From positions 3,723,001-3,787,000 of the forward strand of contig NZ_CP048209.1 in NCBI RefSeq assembly GCF_010119935.1: a stretch of 64,000 nucleotides of DNA, in the 5' to 3' direction. Shown piece after piece: positions 27,001 through 35,715 of the stretch. The stretch comes from Paenibacillus lycopersici (GTDB lineage: Bacteria > Bacillota > Bacilli > Paenibacillales > Paenibacillaceae). How positions within the stretch are numbered: the stretch's first letter is position 1; the number at the start of each line of letters is the position of its first letter. The notes under the pieces are model-generated. The model had not been told where the DNA came from. It ran no database searches and saw only the letters and a list, made by a program, of their open reading frames with translations. The position numbers and the translations under genes are program-made.

Positions 27001-27621
27001 TTAATCGAACAGCAGTCTGCGCTCCGGATGGCGCTTCATCTCGAACAGCGCCCGGATCTGTTCCGGCGTGTTGCGCTCCAGCGATAATTCAGGCAGCTCG
27101 TCTTCGCCGAAATAGCCGACTTCCGTCGTCTCCATGCCGGCGGCGGCTTGTCCGCCGCGCACGTCGCAGCGAATGAAGATTTTGTAGACGTGATTGGGAG
27201 ACGGCGGATGCGCATGGAACTTCTTGTCCGCGATCCCGAGCAGTTCGGAAGCGGTCACGTCCAGTCCCGCTTCTTCCCGAACTTCCTTGACGACGTTCTC
27301 CTTGGCCGACAAGCCGATGTCCGCCCATCCGCCCGGCAGCGCCCAGGCGCCGTCCAGCCGTTCCTTGACGAGCAGAATCCGGTCCTCCTCGTCGATGATC
27401 ACGCCGCGCACGTCCACCTTGGGCGTCTGATAGCCGGAGTCGCTTGCGAACAAGTCGCGGATCTTGGTTGTTTCGACATCGGTATACGCATGCATGATTT
27501 CAATGCTTAATGACCTTAATTGTTCGAAGCGCTCCAGATCGTACATATCCTTCGAGTAAGCGAGTCCCGCTTGGCTGATCGCTTGAATCTGTTTTGCCCA
27601 ATCGAGCCATTTCAGCTGCAT
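27001..27621 (-). CDS. Nudix hydrolase with N-terminal NUDIX-N2 type domain
   Basis: A 206-residue protein. The Nudix box is GGWADIGLSAKENVVKEVREEAG near residues 96-118 (core REVxEE-x-G as KEVREEAG), which binds Mg and hydrolyses a nucleoside-diphosphate-linked substrate. The N-terminal helical part (KWLDWAKQIQAISQAGLAY) is the accessory domain of the ADP-ribose/CDP-choline-type group. Start 27621 is chosen over 27630 because AAGG lies 9 nt upstream of the former but abuts the latter. It follows the methyltransferase by 14 bp, so the two are co-transcribed. Substrate is not assigned. Confidence 0.88.
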   Translation of the reverse strand: MQLKWLDWAKQIQAISQAGLAYSKDMYDLERFEQLRSLSIEIMHAYTDVETTKIRDLFASDSGYQTPKVDVRGVIIDEEDRILLVKERLDGAWALPGGWADIGLSAKENVVKEVREEAGLDVTASELLGIADKKFHAHPPSPNHVYKIFIRCDVRGGQAAAGMETTEVGYFGEDELPELSLERNTPEQIRALFEMKRHPERRLLFD

Positions 27622-27635
27622 GGCATTCATCCTTT

Positions 27636-28202
27636 CTATGCTTGATGAGGCTTGACGGCATCGACGATCAAGGAAACGGACCGCAGGATGCCGTCTGCGT
27701 TTCGATGGTCGTAACGCAAGGAACGATAGACGAGGCCGTCGTCCTCGTTCCAATCGATGCTGTGGAACCGGCCTTGTTCATCGCAATATTCGAGCAGCTT
27801 GACCTGGAATCCTGCCGCCTCGAACATCGTTACGAGCGTCCGGTATGTATATACGATCCGATGGCTCGCCGCCGGATGGTCTGCCGGTCCCGGTCCGCCG
27901 ACTTGAACGATGCGTTGATAAGCTTCATCGGGAAAATAGCCGTCCGGCACGGCGCAGCGCACATAACCGCCGGGCTTTAAGAAATCGAAGCAGCATTTGG
28001 CGGCGGCGACGCCTTCCTCGGCATCGAGATGCTCCCACACATGCTCCGCTACGACGGCATCGATGCCCGCCGCCGGGAACCGCGCCTCCCATTGCGGACG
28101 ATTCAAAAGATTCAAGTCGCTTTCCTGCGTCTGAAGCCAACCCGGATTATTGTTGTAATCTCCTGCGCCGATGACAAGCTTCAATGGTTCGTATGCGTTC
28201 AT
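27636..28202 (-). CDS. Predicted SAM-dependent methyltransferase
   Basis: A 188-residue protein with VIGAGDYNNNPGW at the N-terminus and IDAVVAEHVWEHLDAEEG near residue 47 followed by LKPGGYVRCAVPDG near 75, the pattern of the SAM methyltransferase fold in which motif I is degenerate. Target unknown. The ATG at 28202 follows GGGAGGGG. It precedes the Nudix gene in one transcript. Confidence 0.75.
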   Translation of the reverse strand: MNAYEPLKLVIGAGDYNNNPGWLQTQESDLNLLNRPQWEARFPAAGIDAVVAEHVWEHLDAEEGVAAAKCCFDFLKPGGYVRCAVPDGYFPDEAYQRIVQVGGPGPADHPAASHRIVYTYRTLVTMFEAAGFQVKLLEYCDEQGRFHSIDWNEDDGLVYRSLRYDHRNADGILRSVSLIVDAVKPHQA

Positions 28203-28324
28203 TGTTCTCGCCCCTCCCTTATACGACCTTGTTCTCAGTGTAGCACAGCCGATCTGGGAATAAATGGATTCATATTCTTCGCGGATGGATTTATGTGACT
28301 AATCGCGAACAGTCCCGTAATAAC

Positions 28325-28365
28325 GCAAGGAAGCCGCCGGAATGCCGTACCGGCGGCTTCCTTGC
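28325..28365 (-). terminator. Strong hairpin terminator after the icmF/adenosyltransferase operon
   Basis: A perfect 16-bp stem (28325-28340 with 28350-28365) and a 9-nt loop, 12 bp after the adenosyltransferase stop. The following T tract is broken (CGTTATTAC). Confidence 0.75.
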
Positions 28366-28377
28366 CCGTGTTCGCCG

Positions 28378-28938
28378 TTATGGCGTTTCGTCTTGATGCA
28401 GTCCCTGCTCCACAACCCCCTCTTGATGATTGACGAAGCGGGCGGCGACGAAGAGCAGATCGGAGAGGCGGTTCAGGTAGGTCAATACGACCGGACTGAT
28501 GTCTTCTTCCTTCCATACGTCCACGGCCATCCGTTCGGCGCGGCGAACGACCGTCCTTGCCGCGTGCAGCGCCGCGCCGCATGGGCTCCCGCCCGGCAGA
28601 ATGAAATTGCCGAGCGGCGGCAGCGCCGCCTCCAGCTCGTCGATCCGGTCTTCCAGCTCGCGGACATCCGCGTCCGTAATCGGCCAGGCGACCTTCATTC
28701 TCGTCGGCGTCGCCAGCTCCGCCCCCACATGGAACAGCTTCGTCTGCACGACATGCATCGTCTGCCGCAGCGGCGTCCATTCGTCGCCCTTCCCCAGCCA
28801 AGCCAGCGCCAAGCCGAGCATCGAATTGGCTTCGTCGCACGTACCGTAGGCATTGACCCGCGCGGAATGCTTCGAAATCCTCGTGCCGTACACCAAGCTC
28901 GTTTGTCCCTTGTCACCCGTTCGCGTATAGATTTTCAC
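28378..28938 (-). CDS. PduO-type corrinoid (cob(I)alamin) adenosyltransferase
   Basis: A 186-residue enzyme that makes adenosylcobalamin from cob(I)alamin and ATP. The N-terminal ATP site KIYTRTGDKGQTSL and the helix with VNAYGTCDEANSMLG near residue 28 are visible, as are FILPGGSPCGAALHAARTV near 112 with the Arg needed for catalysis, and YLNRLSDLLFVAARF near 155. Start is GTG at 28938 after GAGGGGG. It lies 21 bp after icmF in the same operon and should supply or repair the cofactor of that mutase. Confidence 0.93.
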   Translation of the reverse strand: MKIYTRTGDKGQTSLVYGTRISKHSARVNAYGTCDEANSMLGLALAWLGKGDEWTPLRQTMHVVQTKLFHVGAELATPTRMKVAWPITDADVRELEDRIDELEAALPPLGNFILPGGSPCGAALHAARTVVRRAERMAVDVWKEEDISPVVLTYLNRLSDLLFVAARFVNHQEGVVEQGLHQDETP

Positions 28939-28959
28939 GGAAATCCCCCTCGCCTGCGC

Positions 28960-31900
28960 TTACATATTCCGCCGGTACTGCCCGCCGACTTCGTACAGAG
29001 CGCGCGTGATTTGACCGAGCGATGCCGACTTCACGACGTCCATTAACGCTTCGAACACATTGCCGTCCTGCCGGGCGGCCTGCTTCAACCGTTCGAGCGC
29101 CGCTTCGCTGCCGTCTTGATGCTGCTGCCGGAACGCCGCCAGATGTCGGATTTGCTCCCGCTTCTCCGCTTCCGTCGACCGTGCCAGCTCGATATCGTCC
29201 GGCTGCCGGGCCGGGTTCGGATCGACGAACGCGTTCACCCCGATGATCGGCAGCTCGCCGCTATGCTTCAGCTGCTCGTAATGGAGCGATTCGTCCTGGA
29301 TCTTGCCCCGCTGATATCCCGTCTCCATGGCGCCCAGCACGCCGCCGCGGTCGTGCAGCCGCTGAAACTCCAGCAGCACCGCTTCTTCCATCAAGTCCGT
29401 CAGCTCCTCCACGATATACGAGCCTTGCAGCGGATTCTCGTTCTTGGCCAGCCCAAGCTCCCGGTTGATGATGAGCTGAATCGCCATCGCGCGGCGCACC
29501 GAGCTTTCGGTCGGCGTCGTGACGGCTTCGTCGTACGCGTTCGTGTGCAGCGAATTGCAGTTGTCGTAGATCGCCATCAGCGCCTGCAACGTCGTGCGGA
29601 TATCGTTGAAGTCCATCTCCTGCGCATGCAGCGACCGGCCGGACGTCTGGATATGGTACTTCAGCTTCTGGCTGCGCTCGTTCGCGCCGTACTTATGCTT
29701 CATGACGACGGCCCAGATGCGGCGGGCGACGCGGCCCATGACGCAGTACTCCGGATCGAGCCCGTTGCTGAAGAAGAACGACAGGTTCGGGGCAAAATCG
29801 TCGATTCGCATCCCGCGCGACAAATAGTATTCGACGTACGTAAACCCGTTCGCCAGCGTAAACGCCAGCTGCGTGATCGGATTGGCTCCGGCCTCCGCGA
29901 TATGATAGCCGCTGATGCTGACCGAGTAATAATGATGCACGCGATGATCGATGAAATATTGCTGTACGTCCCCCATCATCTTCAAGGCGAACTCCGTGCT
30001 GAAAATGCATGTATTCTGTCCCTGATCCTCCTTGAGAATGTCCGCCTGCACCGTGCCGCGGACCGATTGCAGCGTCGCCGCCTTGATGGCGGCGTATTCC
30101 GCCGCGTCCGGCTGCCGTCCATGCTTCGCCGCGAAACGGTCGACCTGCTGGTCGATGGCCGTGTTCATGAACATCGCCAGAATGGCCGGCGCCGGACCGT
30201 TGATCGTCATCGACACGCTTACGGCCGGATGGCATAGATCGAAGCCGTCGTACAGCTTCTTCATGTCGTCGAGCGAGCAGACGTTGACGCCGCTGTTGCC
30301 GATTTTGCCGTAAATATCGGGCTGCTCGCTCGGATCCTGCCCGTACAGCGTCACGCTGTCGAAGGCCGTGGACAGCCGCTTCGCGTCGTCGTTGCGGCAC
30401 AGGTAGTGGAACCGGCGGTTCGTGCGCTCCGGCGTTCCTTCGCCCGCGAATTGGCGCTTCGGCTCCTCGTCGGTCCGTTTGAACGGGAAGACGCCCGCCG
30501 TATACGGGAACGAACCGGGCAGGTTCTCCTTCAGCAGCCAGCGTAGCAACTCGCCGTCGTCCTCGAACTTCGGCAGGCTGACGCGCGGAATGCGGCTGCC
30601 CGACAGCGAATGGACGGTCAGTTCCGTCACGACTTCCTTGCCGCGAACATTAGCGATCAGACGCTCCTGGCCGTACGTCTCGCGGACGGACGGCCAGGCC
30701 TCAAGCAGCCGCCGGCTATCCGGATGCATACCGGCTTCGCAGGCGGCAATCATGGCGTCCAGCCTCGCCGCGAACAAAACCGCCTCGGCCTCGGACAGAT
30801 GACTGCCGTCATCGGCCGCGATTTGCTGCCTGGCGGTGCGCAGCGCGGCCAGCTTCCGGGCGGCCGCGACTTGTTCCTCCGCGAACGCGCGGTAGCGGCG
30901 GACGGCATGAATGATCTCGCTTAGGTATCCCGTTCGCTCAGGCGGAATGATCGTCGTTTTCATCATATCGTTAATCGTCTCATGCTTCGAGTTATTCTTC
31001 GAGGCTTGCTTGGACGCGTTCCCCGCGGCATCGGCAGCTGTACTCGCCGCCGGATTGCTTGCTGCGCCCGCTGCTCCCGGCAACCAATCATCCGCTTCCG
31101 GCAGCGCCCAGCTTCCGCCCGTCTTCGCCTCGACGATCCGCATCAGCTCCCGGAACAGCTCCGTCGTGCCGGAATCGTTGAACTGGCTGGCGATCGTCCC
31201 GAAGACGGGCAGCCGTTCGTCGGGAATGTCGAACGCCTGGCGGCTGCGCTTGAACTGCTTGCGCACGTCCCGCAGCGCATCCTCCGATCCCCGGCGCTCG
31301 AACTTATTGATAACGATGATGTCCGCATAATCGAGCATGTCGATTTTCTCCAGCTGGGAAGCGGCGCCGAATTCGCTCGTCATGACGTACATCGTCACGT
31401 CGCTGATATCGACGATCGCCGCCCCGCCTTGGCCGATGCCGCTTGTCTCGACGATGACGAAGTCGTACCCCGCCTGCTTCGCGACGGCGACGGCATCCGT
31501 GGCGGCTTCGCTGATTTCGGATTTCGAGCCCCTCGTCGCCATGCTGCGCATGAATACCCTCGGACCGTGGACCGCGTTCATCCGAATCCGGTCGCCGAGC
31601 AAGGCGCCGCCCGACTTCAGCTTCGTCGGGTCGATCGAGATGACGGCAATCGAGCGGTCCGGGAAACGGTCGAGATAACGCCGCACCAGCTCATCGGTCA
31701 GCGAGCTCTTGCCTGCGCCGCCGGTCCCGGTTATGCCGAGCACGGGCACTGATGCCGCTGCAGGCGCATTGGCGCGCAGCTGCGCAAGCACGGCGGTCTC
31801 GGCGTCGTCCAATTGCGCCTTGGACGCCTGATCCTCCGCAAGCGAGATCAGCCTGGCCGCGGCGCTCCGGCTCCGTGACTGCAAGGCCGCGAGCTCCTCC

Positions 31901-32352
31901 GCCGCTTGTCGCGGCGGCTTGAAATCGCAAGCTTGAATCATATAGTTGATCATACCTTGCAAGCCCATCTCGCGGCCGTCGTCGGGCGAGAACACGCGGG
32001 CGATCCCGTACTCGTGCAGCGCCTTGATCTCCGCCGGGACGATAACGCCGCCGCCTCCCGCGAAGATGCGGATATGGCCGGCCCCCGCCTGCTGCAGCAC
32101 GTCATGCATATAAGTCAAGTATTCGATATGCCCGCCTTGATACGAGCTGATCGCGATGCCCTGCACATCCTCCTGAATCGCCGCGTCCGTTACTTCCTGC
32201 ACGGAGCGGTTGTGGCCGAGATGAATCACCTCGACGCCGGATGCTTGAAGAATCCGCCTCATAATGTTGATCGAGGCATCATGCCCGTCGAACAATGCGG
32301 CAGCCGTCACAAAACGCACATGGTGTATCGGGCGAACCATTTGCGGTTCCAT
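28960..32352 (-). CDS. icmF: Fused isobutyryl-CoA mutase with G-protein chaperone domain
   Basis: An 1130-residue natural fusion. Order: cobalamin-binding domain (10-140; [13 protein letters not shown] supplies the cobalt-ligating His), MeaI-like GTPase (about 165-420; P-loop [13 protein letters not shown] near 206, then IVETSGIGQ and VINKFERRG), a linker rich in Ala/Ser/Asn (about 425-460), and the TIM-barrel substrate domain (about 560-1130; [20 protein letters not shown], given by its ends LYGQDP and IGNSG). IcmF interconverts isobutyryl- and n-butyryl-CoA (also isovaleryl/pivalyl-CoA in some), and the G-domain guards cofactor loading. Start 32352 follows GGAAGGG. This links valine-type acyl-CoAs to straight-chain metabolism. 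Confidence 0.95.
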   Translation of the reverse strand: MEPQMVRPIHHVRFVTAAALFDGHDASINIMRRILQASGVEVIHLGHNRSVQEVTDAAIQEDVQGIAISSYQGGHIEYLTYMHDVLQQAGAGHIRIFAGGGGVIVPAEIKALHEYGIARVFSPDDGREMGLQGMINYMIQACDFKPPRQAAEELAALQSRSRSAAARLISLAEDQASKAQLDDAETAVLAQLRANAPAAASVPVLGITGTGGAGKSSLTDELVRRYLDRFPDRSIAVISIDPTKLKSGGALLGDRIRMNAVHGPRVFMRSMATRGSKSEISEAATDAVAVAKQAGYDFVIVETSGIGQGGAAIVDISDVTMYVMTSEFGAASQLEKIDMLDYADIIVINKFERRGSEDALRDVRKQFKRSRQAFDIPDERLPVFGTIASQFNDSGTTELFRELMRIVEAKTGGSWALPEADDWLPGAAGAASNPAASTAADAAGNASKQASKNNSKHETINDMMKTTIIPPERTGYLSEIIHAVRRYRAFAEEQVAAARKLAALRTARQQIAADDGSHLSEAEAVLFAARLDAMIAACEAGMHPDSRRLLEAWPSVRETYGQERLIANVRGKEVVTELTVHSLSGSRIPRVSLPKFEDDGELLRWLLKENLPGSFPYTAGVFPFKRTDEEPKRQFAGEGTPERTNRRFHYLCRNDDAKRLSTAFDSVTLYGQDPSEQPDIYGKIGNSGVNVCSLDDMKKLYDGFDLCHPAVSVSMTINGPAPAILAMFMNTAIDQQVDRFAAKHGRQPDAAEYAAIKAATLQSVRGTVQADILKEDQGQNTCIFSTEFALKMMGDVQQYFIDHRVHHYYSVSISGYHIAEAGANPITQLAFTLANGFTYVEYYLSRGMRIDDFAPNLSFFFSNGLDPEYCVMGRVARRIWAVVMKHKYGANERSQKLKYHIQTSGRSLHAQEMDFNDIRTTLQALMAIYDNCNSLHTNAYDEAVTTPTESSVRRAMAIQLIINRELGLAKNENPLQGSYIVEELTDLMEEAVLLEFQRLHDRGGVLGAMETGYQRGKIQDESLHYEQLKHSGELPIIGVNAFVDPNPARQPDDIELARSTEAEKREQIRHLAAFRQQHQDGSEAALERLKQAARQDGNVFEALMDVVKSASLGQITRALYEVGGQYRRNM

Positions 32353-32489
32353 GCTGCATTCCGCCCTTCCGTCAAGATTGATCCTGCTGCGACTTCTTGT
32401 AACCCCTTACTACTTACCATATTCGCGGCCGCGCAAGAGATTCCGTTTCCAAGACGCCGTCGATATCCGTATTCGCCCCGAGAACGACG

Positions 32490-32520
32490 AAAATCCCGCA
32501 GGCAAGTCCTGCGGGATTTC
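32490..32520 (-). terminator. Terminator downstream of serC
   Basis: On the minus strand AAATCCCGCAGG, a short loop, CCTGCGGGATTTT. It lies beyond the three extra copies of the serC tail. Confidence 0.85.
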
Positions 32521-32522
32521 AA

Positions 32523-32676
32523 TTAACCGTTACGTCGGCGGAAGTCGAGCATGAACTCGGTTAGCCGTTAGTTGGCGGAAGCAGAGCATGACATCGGTTA
32601 ACCGTTACGTCGGCGGAAGCAGAGCATAAAACCGGTTAACCGTTACGTTGGCGGAAGTCGAGCATGAACTCGGCAA
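32523..32676. repeat. Fourfold tandem copy of the serC 3' end (37-38-bp unit)
   Basis: Units begin (TTA(A/G)CCGTTA) at 32523, 32561, 32598 and 32636, giving periods of 38, 37 and 38. The unit at 32636 is the real end of serC (stop TAA, then codons for GNRQRFDLMFE read backwards). The other three lie after the stop, still encode a near-identical tail, and each keeps a TAA or CTAA stop. Divergence is 1-6 bases per unit. Confidence 0.92.
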
Positions 32677-33727
32677 GCGCCTTGCACGCTGTATAAGGTA
32701 CCGCATTATATGCCGAGGCGCGTATTCCGCCGACGCTGCGATGGCCCGCCAATCCGTCGAAGCCGTTCGCTTCCGATTCCAGCACGAAACGCTTCTCCAT
32801 CGCCTCGTCCGCCATGCGCCAGGTCATATTCATCATCGAACGGTCGGACTTCGCGATCAAGCCGTCGTAGAACCCGTCGCTCTGATCGATGACGCCGTAG
32901 ATCAGCTCCGCTTTGCGGCGATTCTCCTGCTCGATCGCCGCTATCCCCCCCTGTCGCTCCGTCCATTCCAGGACGAGCTTCATCATGTATACGGCATGGA
33001 CGGGCGGCGTATTGTACATGGATTTATGCTGAGCGTACGTGCTGTATCTAAGTATGGACGGGAGCTGTCGAACTTTGGCGAAGACGTCCAGGAGATCCTT
33101 GCGGACGACCGCGACCGTAACGCCGGCGGGACCGAGATTTTTTTGAGCGGATGCGTAGCACATCGCAAACCGTCTGTAGTCGATGACCCGGCTTAACATA
33201 TCGCTCGTCATATCCCCGATCAACGGGACGGCCCCGGTGTCGGGGAAGTGCCGAAACTGCGAACCCTCGATCGTGTTATTCGTCGTCATGTGGACATACG
33301 CCATAGCCGGGTCCAATGGCAGATCGTCTACCGCGGGAAGCGTGCGCCAGTTCGCGTTCTTGCTGCTGGCCAGCACGGTTGCATCGCCAACGAAGCGCGC
33401 TTCCTGGTACGCCTTCTCCGAGAAGCTGCCGGATACGACATATCCTCCGGCTTTCCCCGACTCCTTCGCGTTCAGCGGCAGCATCGCGAACTGCATGCTC
33501 GCTCCGCCGCCCATCGTCAGGACCGTGTAACTCGCGTCCAACCCGAGCAGCTTCAGCAGCAGCTGCCCGGTTTCTTCGAACAGCCGTTCCACATCGGAGC
33601 TGCGATGGGACATTTCCATGATCGACATGCCGCCGTGCCTATAGTCGATCAATTGCCGCTGCGCCTGCCGCAGCACCTCCAGCGGCAGAGCTGCCGGCCC
33701 CGGATTGAAATTATGAATCCGTTCCAA
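32636..33727 (-). CDS. serC: Phosphoserine aminotransferase
   Basis: A 363-residue PLP enzyme converting 3-phosphohydroxypyruvate and glutamate to phosphoserine in serine synthesis (also used in pyridoxine synthesis). Signatures: HNFNPGPAALP at the N-terminus, GGMSIMEMSHRS near 35, GGGASMQF near 75, the PLP-lysine in ASAQKNLGPAGVTV near 195, and RASAYNAVP near the C-terminus. The start is TTG at 33727, with GAGAGGAAG upstream; the longer open frame would translate the T-box leader and is rejected. Regulation is by the T-box just upstream. Its last codons are the source of a tandem duplication downstream. Confidence 0.94.
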   Translation of the reverse strand: MERIHNFNPGPAALPLEVLRQAQRQLIDYRHGGMSIMEMSHRSSDVERLFEETGQLLLKLLGLDASYTVLTMGGGASMQFAMLPLNAKESGKAGGYVVSGSFSEKAYQEARFVGDATVLASSKNANWRTLPAVDDLPLDPAMAYVHMTTNNTIEGSQFRHFPDTGAVPLIGDMTSDMLSRVIDYRRFAMCYASAQKNLGPAGVTVAVVRKDLLDVFAKVRQLPSILRYSTYAQHKSMYNTPPVHAVYMMKLVLEWTERQGGIAAIEQENRRKAELIYGVIDQSDGFYDGLIAKSDRSMMNMTWRMADEAMEKRFVLESEANGFDGLAGHRSVGGIRASAYNAVPYTACKALAEFMLDFRQRNG

Positions 33728-33756
33728 TGGACATCTTCCTCTCCCTTTGCGAAAAC

Positions 33757-33990
33757 GCAAAAACGCCCCTCGTCTTATTGGGACGAGGAGCGTTCGCTCG
33801 CGGTGCCACCCAACTTGATCAAACCGCTTCGGGTTCGATCCGCTTGGTTCCGCGATAACGGGCGGGGCCGGTAAACTTAGGAGCATCGACGGAACAATCG
33901 ATGCTCTTGACGGAAACGCCTCCGAGTTGGATGCTCATCATCGGCATAATCAGGTCATGGAATTGTTCCTTCAACCTTATACCTGCGGTC
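33757..33990 (-). promoter_or_regulatory. T-box riboswitch leader of serC
   Basis: Minus strand. The T-box core GTTGGGTGGCACCGCG is at 33799-33814, followed by a terminator stem (33757-33795: ACGCTCCTCGTC with GACGAGGGGCGT, then TTTTT) that competes with the antiterminator. Upstream, a stable stem with GAGCATCGA/TCGATGCTC (33881-33908) and a variable region to about 33990 would form stems I-III. Uncharged tRNA binding should allow serC expression. Serine specificity is inferred from the gene; I could not fix the specifier codon. Confidence 0.88.
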
Positions 33991-34137
33991 GGTGTCTGTC
34001 AATCCTCGTTTGGACGGACGTACGGCACGTTCAACGAATTAATCTTGTTAATTATATCGAGCCGCATACGGTTTCTCGACCTTCTGGAAGCAGCATTTGC
34101 TCGTCCGGTCATTCAAACCGCAAACAAGCTTATCGCC

Positions 34138-34257
34138 CTATATGTCCGTCGAATAGACAGCGAATCCGCCGCGTTTGTTCCAGCCCATACGGCGCCAGAA
34201 CGATTGGCCGATTTCATTATCGTCCAGGACGAAAATATGGCATTTGTCGACTCCTGT
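34138..34257 (-). pseudogene. C-terminal remnant of a GNAT acetyltransferase
   Basis: Reading minus from 34257 to the TAG at 34138 gives 39 residues whose core GVDKCHIFVLDDNEIGQSFW and following RRMGW are the typical last strand and helix of a GNAT N-acetyltransferase. Everything N-terminal, including the acetyl-CoA loop, is absent. The homology stops at 34251-34257, where the sequence becomes the B1 box (CTCCTGTCCGC) of the interspersed element. The most likely history is truncation by insertion of, or recombination at, that element. Confidence 0.75.
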
Positions 34258-34311
34258 CCGCCAGCTAACAATAAGTCGTTAAAAGAAGCGAATAGCGGAT
34301 CTTCTGTCCGC
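34251..34311. repeat. Half copy of the palindromic element (B1 remnant and B2)
   Basis: CTCCTGTCCGC at 34251-34261 and ATAGCGGATCTTCTGTCCGC at 34292-34311. The distance between box ends (50 bp) equals that in the full copies (51-52). GAAGCGAATAGC before B2 and CTTGC after it also match copy 1. The A half is missing. Confidence 0.8.
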
Positions 34312-34323
34312 TGCCTTGCTTGA

Positions 34324-34387
34324 GCGGTCATGCGGTCATGCGGTCGTATGATCGTGCGGTCATGCGCTCGTGCGGTCGTGCGCTCAT
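34324..34387. repeat. Eight tandem 8-bp units
   Basis: Units GCGGTCAT, GCGGTCGT, ATGATCGT, GCGCTCGT and similar run without interruption from 34324 to 34387. The period of 8 does not keep a frame, so this is non-coding. Confidence 0.9.
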
Positions 34388-34544
34388 GCTGCCGGGACTG
34401 TCCGAGGTCTGCGATTCGATTTGCTCCGAACCATCCAACCTGGTATTTATATACCGAGCCGCTGACGACTCTATCAGCGGCTCCCTTGCCGGATCACGTG
34501 CTGACAGCTTGTTGATCACGAGTTGAGCGCTGGCTTGGATGTCC

Positions 34545-35522
34545 TTAAGCCCCTTGAATCACGCTGCGAATGAACGCCGCATCTTCCGCGCTGAGCGGCT
34601 TGCCCGCGCTCTGCGCATTGGATTCCACCTGTTTCGCGTTCTTGAAGCCCGGAATGACGCAGGCGTTCGGCGATTGCGCCAGGGCGTACTGAATCGCGAC
34701 CCGTACCAGATCCTGTACGTCCGTGCCGAACCGTTCCTTGATCGGCGTCAGCCGGCGGCGGATTTCGAGCAGGCGCTCCTTCGTATACGATGAATTGGAA
34801 GCCCGGATATCGCCGTCGCCGAATTGCGGCGGGTTCTCCGGATCGAATTTGTCGAGCAGCAAGCCTTGCGCAAGCGGTCCGAACAGCACCATGCCGATGT
34901 TCTGCTCGTCCGCCCAGCGGAACAAGTTCGTGTCCGGCTTGTCGAACTCGTTGCCGAACGCATTGTAGTGAAACTGGAGCACGTCCGGCCGCGTAACCGG
35001 GCAGACGCGCATGAAGTCGCGGTAGCCGTAGCCGGACTGCCCGATGACCCGGACCTTGCCTTCCTTCTGCAGCTGGCGCATCGTGTCGGCCGCTTCCTCC
35101 AGGTACAGGTCGTCCGGACCGAAATTCGTATTATGGAAGAAATGAAGATCGAGGTAGTCCGTGCCCAAATTCATCAGCGATTGCTCCAGCTGATGACGAA
35201 TATGAATCGGCTGCATCGCGTTCGGCGCCGTGCCGCGGAACCAGCCGACCTTAGAGGCGATGACGACTTGATCGCGCGGAACCTCCTTCAGGAACCGGCC
35301 GATGACGCGCTCCGAATGGCCGTCGCCATACACGTCCGCCGTGTCGAAATGATTAATGCCCAGCTCGAACGCACGCTTCAAGCCGGCCAGCGACGCGTTG
35401 TCGTCATTGCCCGACCAGCCGACCGCTTCCCCGTCGCGCCATGACGGACCGCCGATGGCCCAGCAGCCCAAACTAACCTCGCTTACCCGTAATCCGGAAC
35501 GACCAAGAACGCGGTATTCCAT
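34545..35522 (-). CDS. Aldo/keto reductase
   Basis: A 325-residue NADPH-dependent (beta/alpha)8-barrel reductase. The catalytic tetrad elements are visible: Asp/Tyr in FDTADVYGDGHSE near residue 50, Lys in VIASKVGW near 80, and His in LHFFHN near 125. Cofactor-binding IPGFKNAKQVESN lies near the C-terminus. Start 35522 has GGGAG 8 nt upstream; a GTG 9 bp earlier overlaps that site. Close to the YajO/Tas-like general stress reductases; substrate unknown. Confidence 0.93.
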   Translation of the reverse strand: MEYRVLGRSGLRVSEVSLGCWAIGGPSWRDGEAVGWSGNDDNASLAGLKRAFELGINHFDTADVYGDGHSERVIGRFLKEVPRDQVVIASKVGWFRGTAPNAMQPIHIRHQLEQSLMNLGTDYLDLHFFHNTNFGPDDLYLEEAADTMRQLQKEGKVRVIGQSGYGYRDFMRVCPVTRPDVLQFHYNAFGNEFDKPDTNLFRWADEQNIGMVLFGPLAQGLLLDKFDPENPPQFGDGDIRASNSSYTKERLLEIRRRLTPIKERFGTDVQDLVRVAIQYALAQSPNACVIPGFKNAKQVESNAQSAGKPLSAEDAAFIRSVIQGA

Positions 35523-35660
35523 ACTGTCCACTCCCTATTATGAATTCGTAATATGTATTCTTTCCACACTATAGCCAAGAAACGGCCGCTGTGGAAGTAC
35601 GCACTTCAGTATTAGCTACTATCCTTTACGTAACTACCGGCGGCGATAATCGGCGGGATA

Positions 35661-35692
35661 GCAAAAACCAAGCCTCGCAGGAGACTTGGTTT
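35661..35692 (-). terminator. Terminator of the MarR-MFS operon
   Basis: Minus strand: AAACCAAG-x-CTC stem closing with GAG-x-CTTGGTTT and a T run (TTTTT). It ends 24 bp after the transporter stop. Confidence 0.8.
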
Positions 35693-35715
35693 CGCATGCT
35701 ATTATCGGGAATCCA

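Larger units (their letters stand above)
33991..34544. other. Intergenic region with gene debris between serC leader and aldo/keto reductase
   Basis: Holds the promoter side of the T-box leader, an AT-rich patch (34040-34060), a GNAT gene remnant, a half palindromic element, an 8-bp tandem array, and an inverted repeat GAGCCGCTGA/TCAGCGGCTC (34456-34483) that may terminate minus-strand transcription of the reductase although its T tract is poor. No intact gene. Confidence 0.55.

Noticed and set aside
32353..32489. Cobalamin riboswitch before icmF
   Set aside because: No B12-box-like sequence was seen; the stretch only separates the serC terminator from the icmF ribosome site.
33728..33886. 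N-terminal extension of SerC
   Set aside because: It would translate the T-box core and terminator; the TTG at 33727 with a ribosome site matches the family N-terminus.
33901..34323. Plus-strand 140-residue frame upstream of serC
   Set aside because: It is antisense to the T-box leader and the GNAT remnant and lacks a ribosome site.
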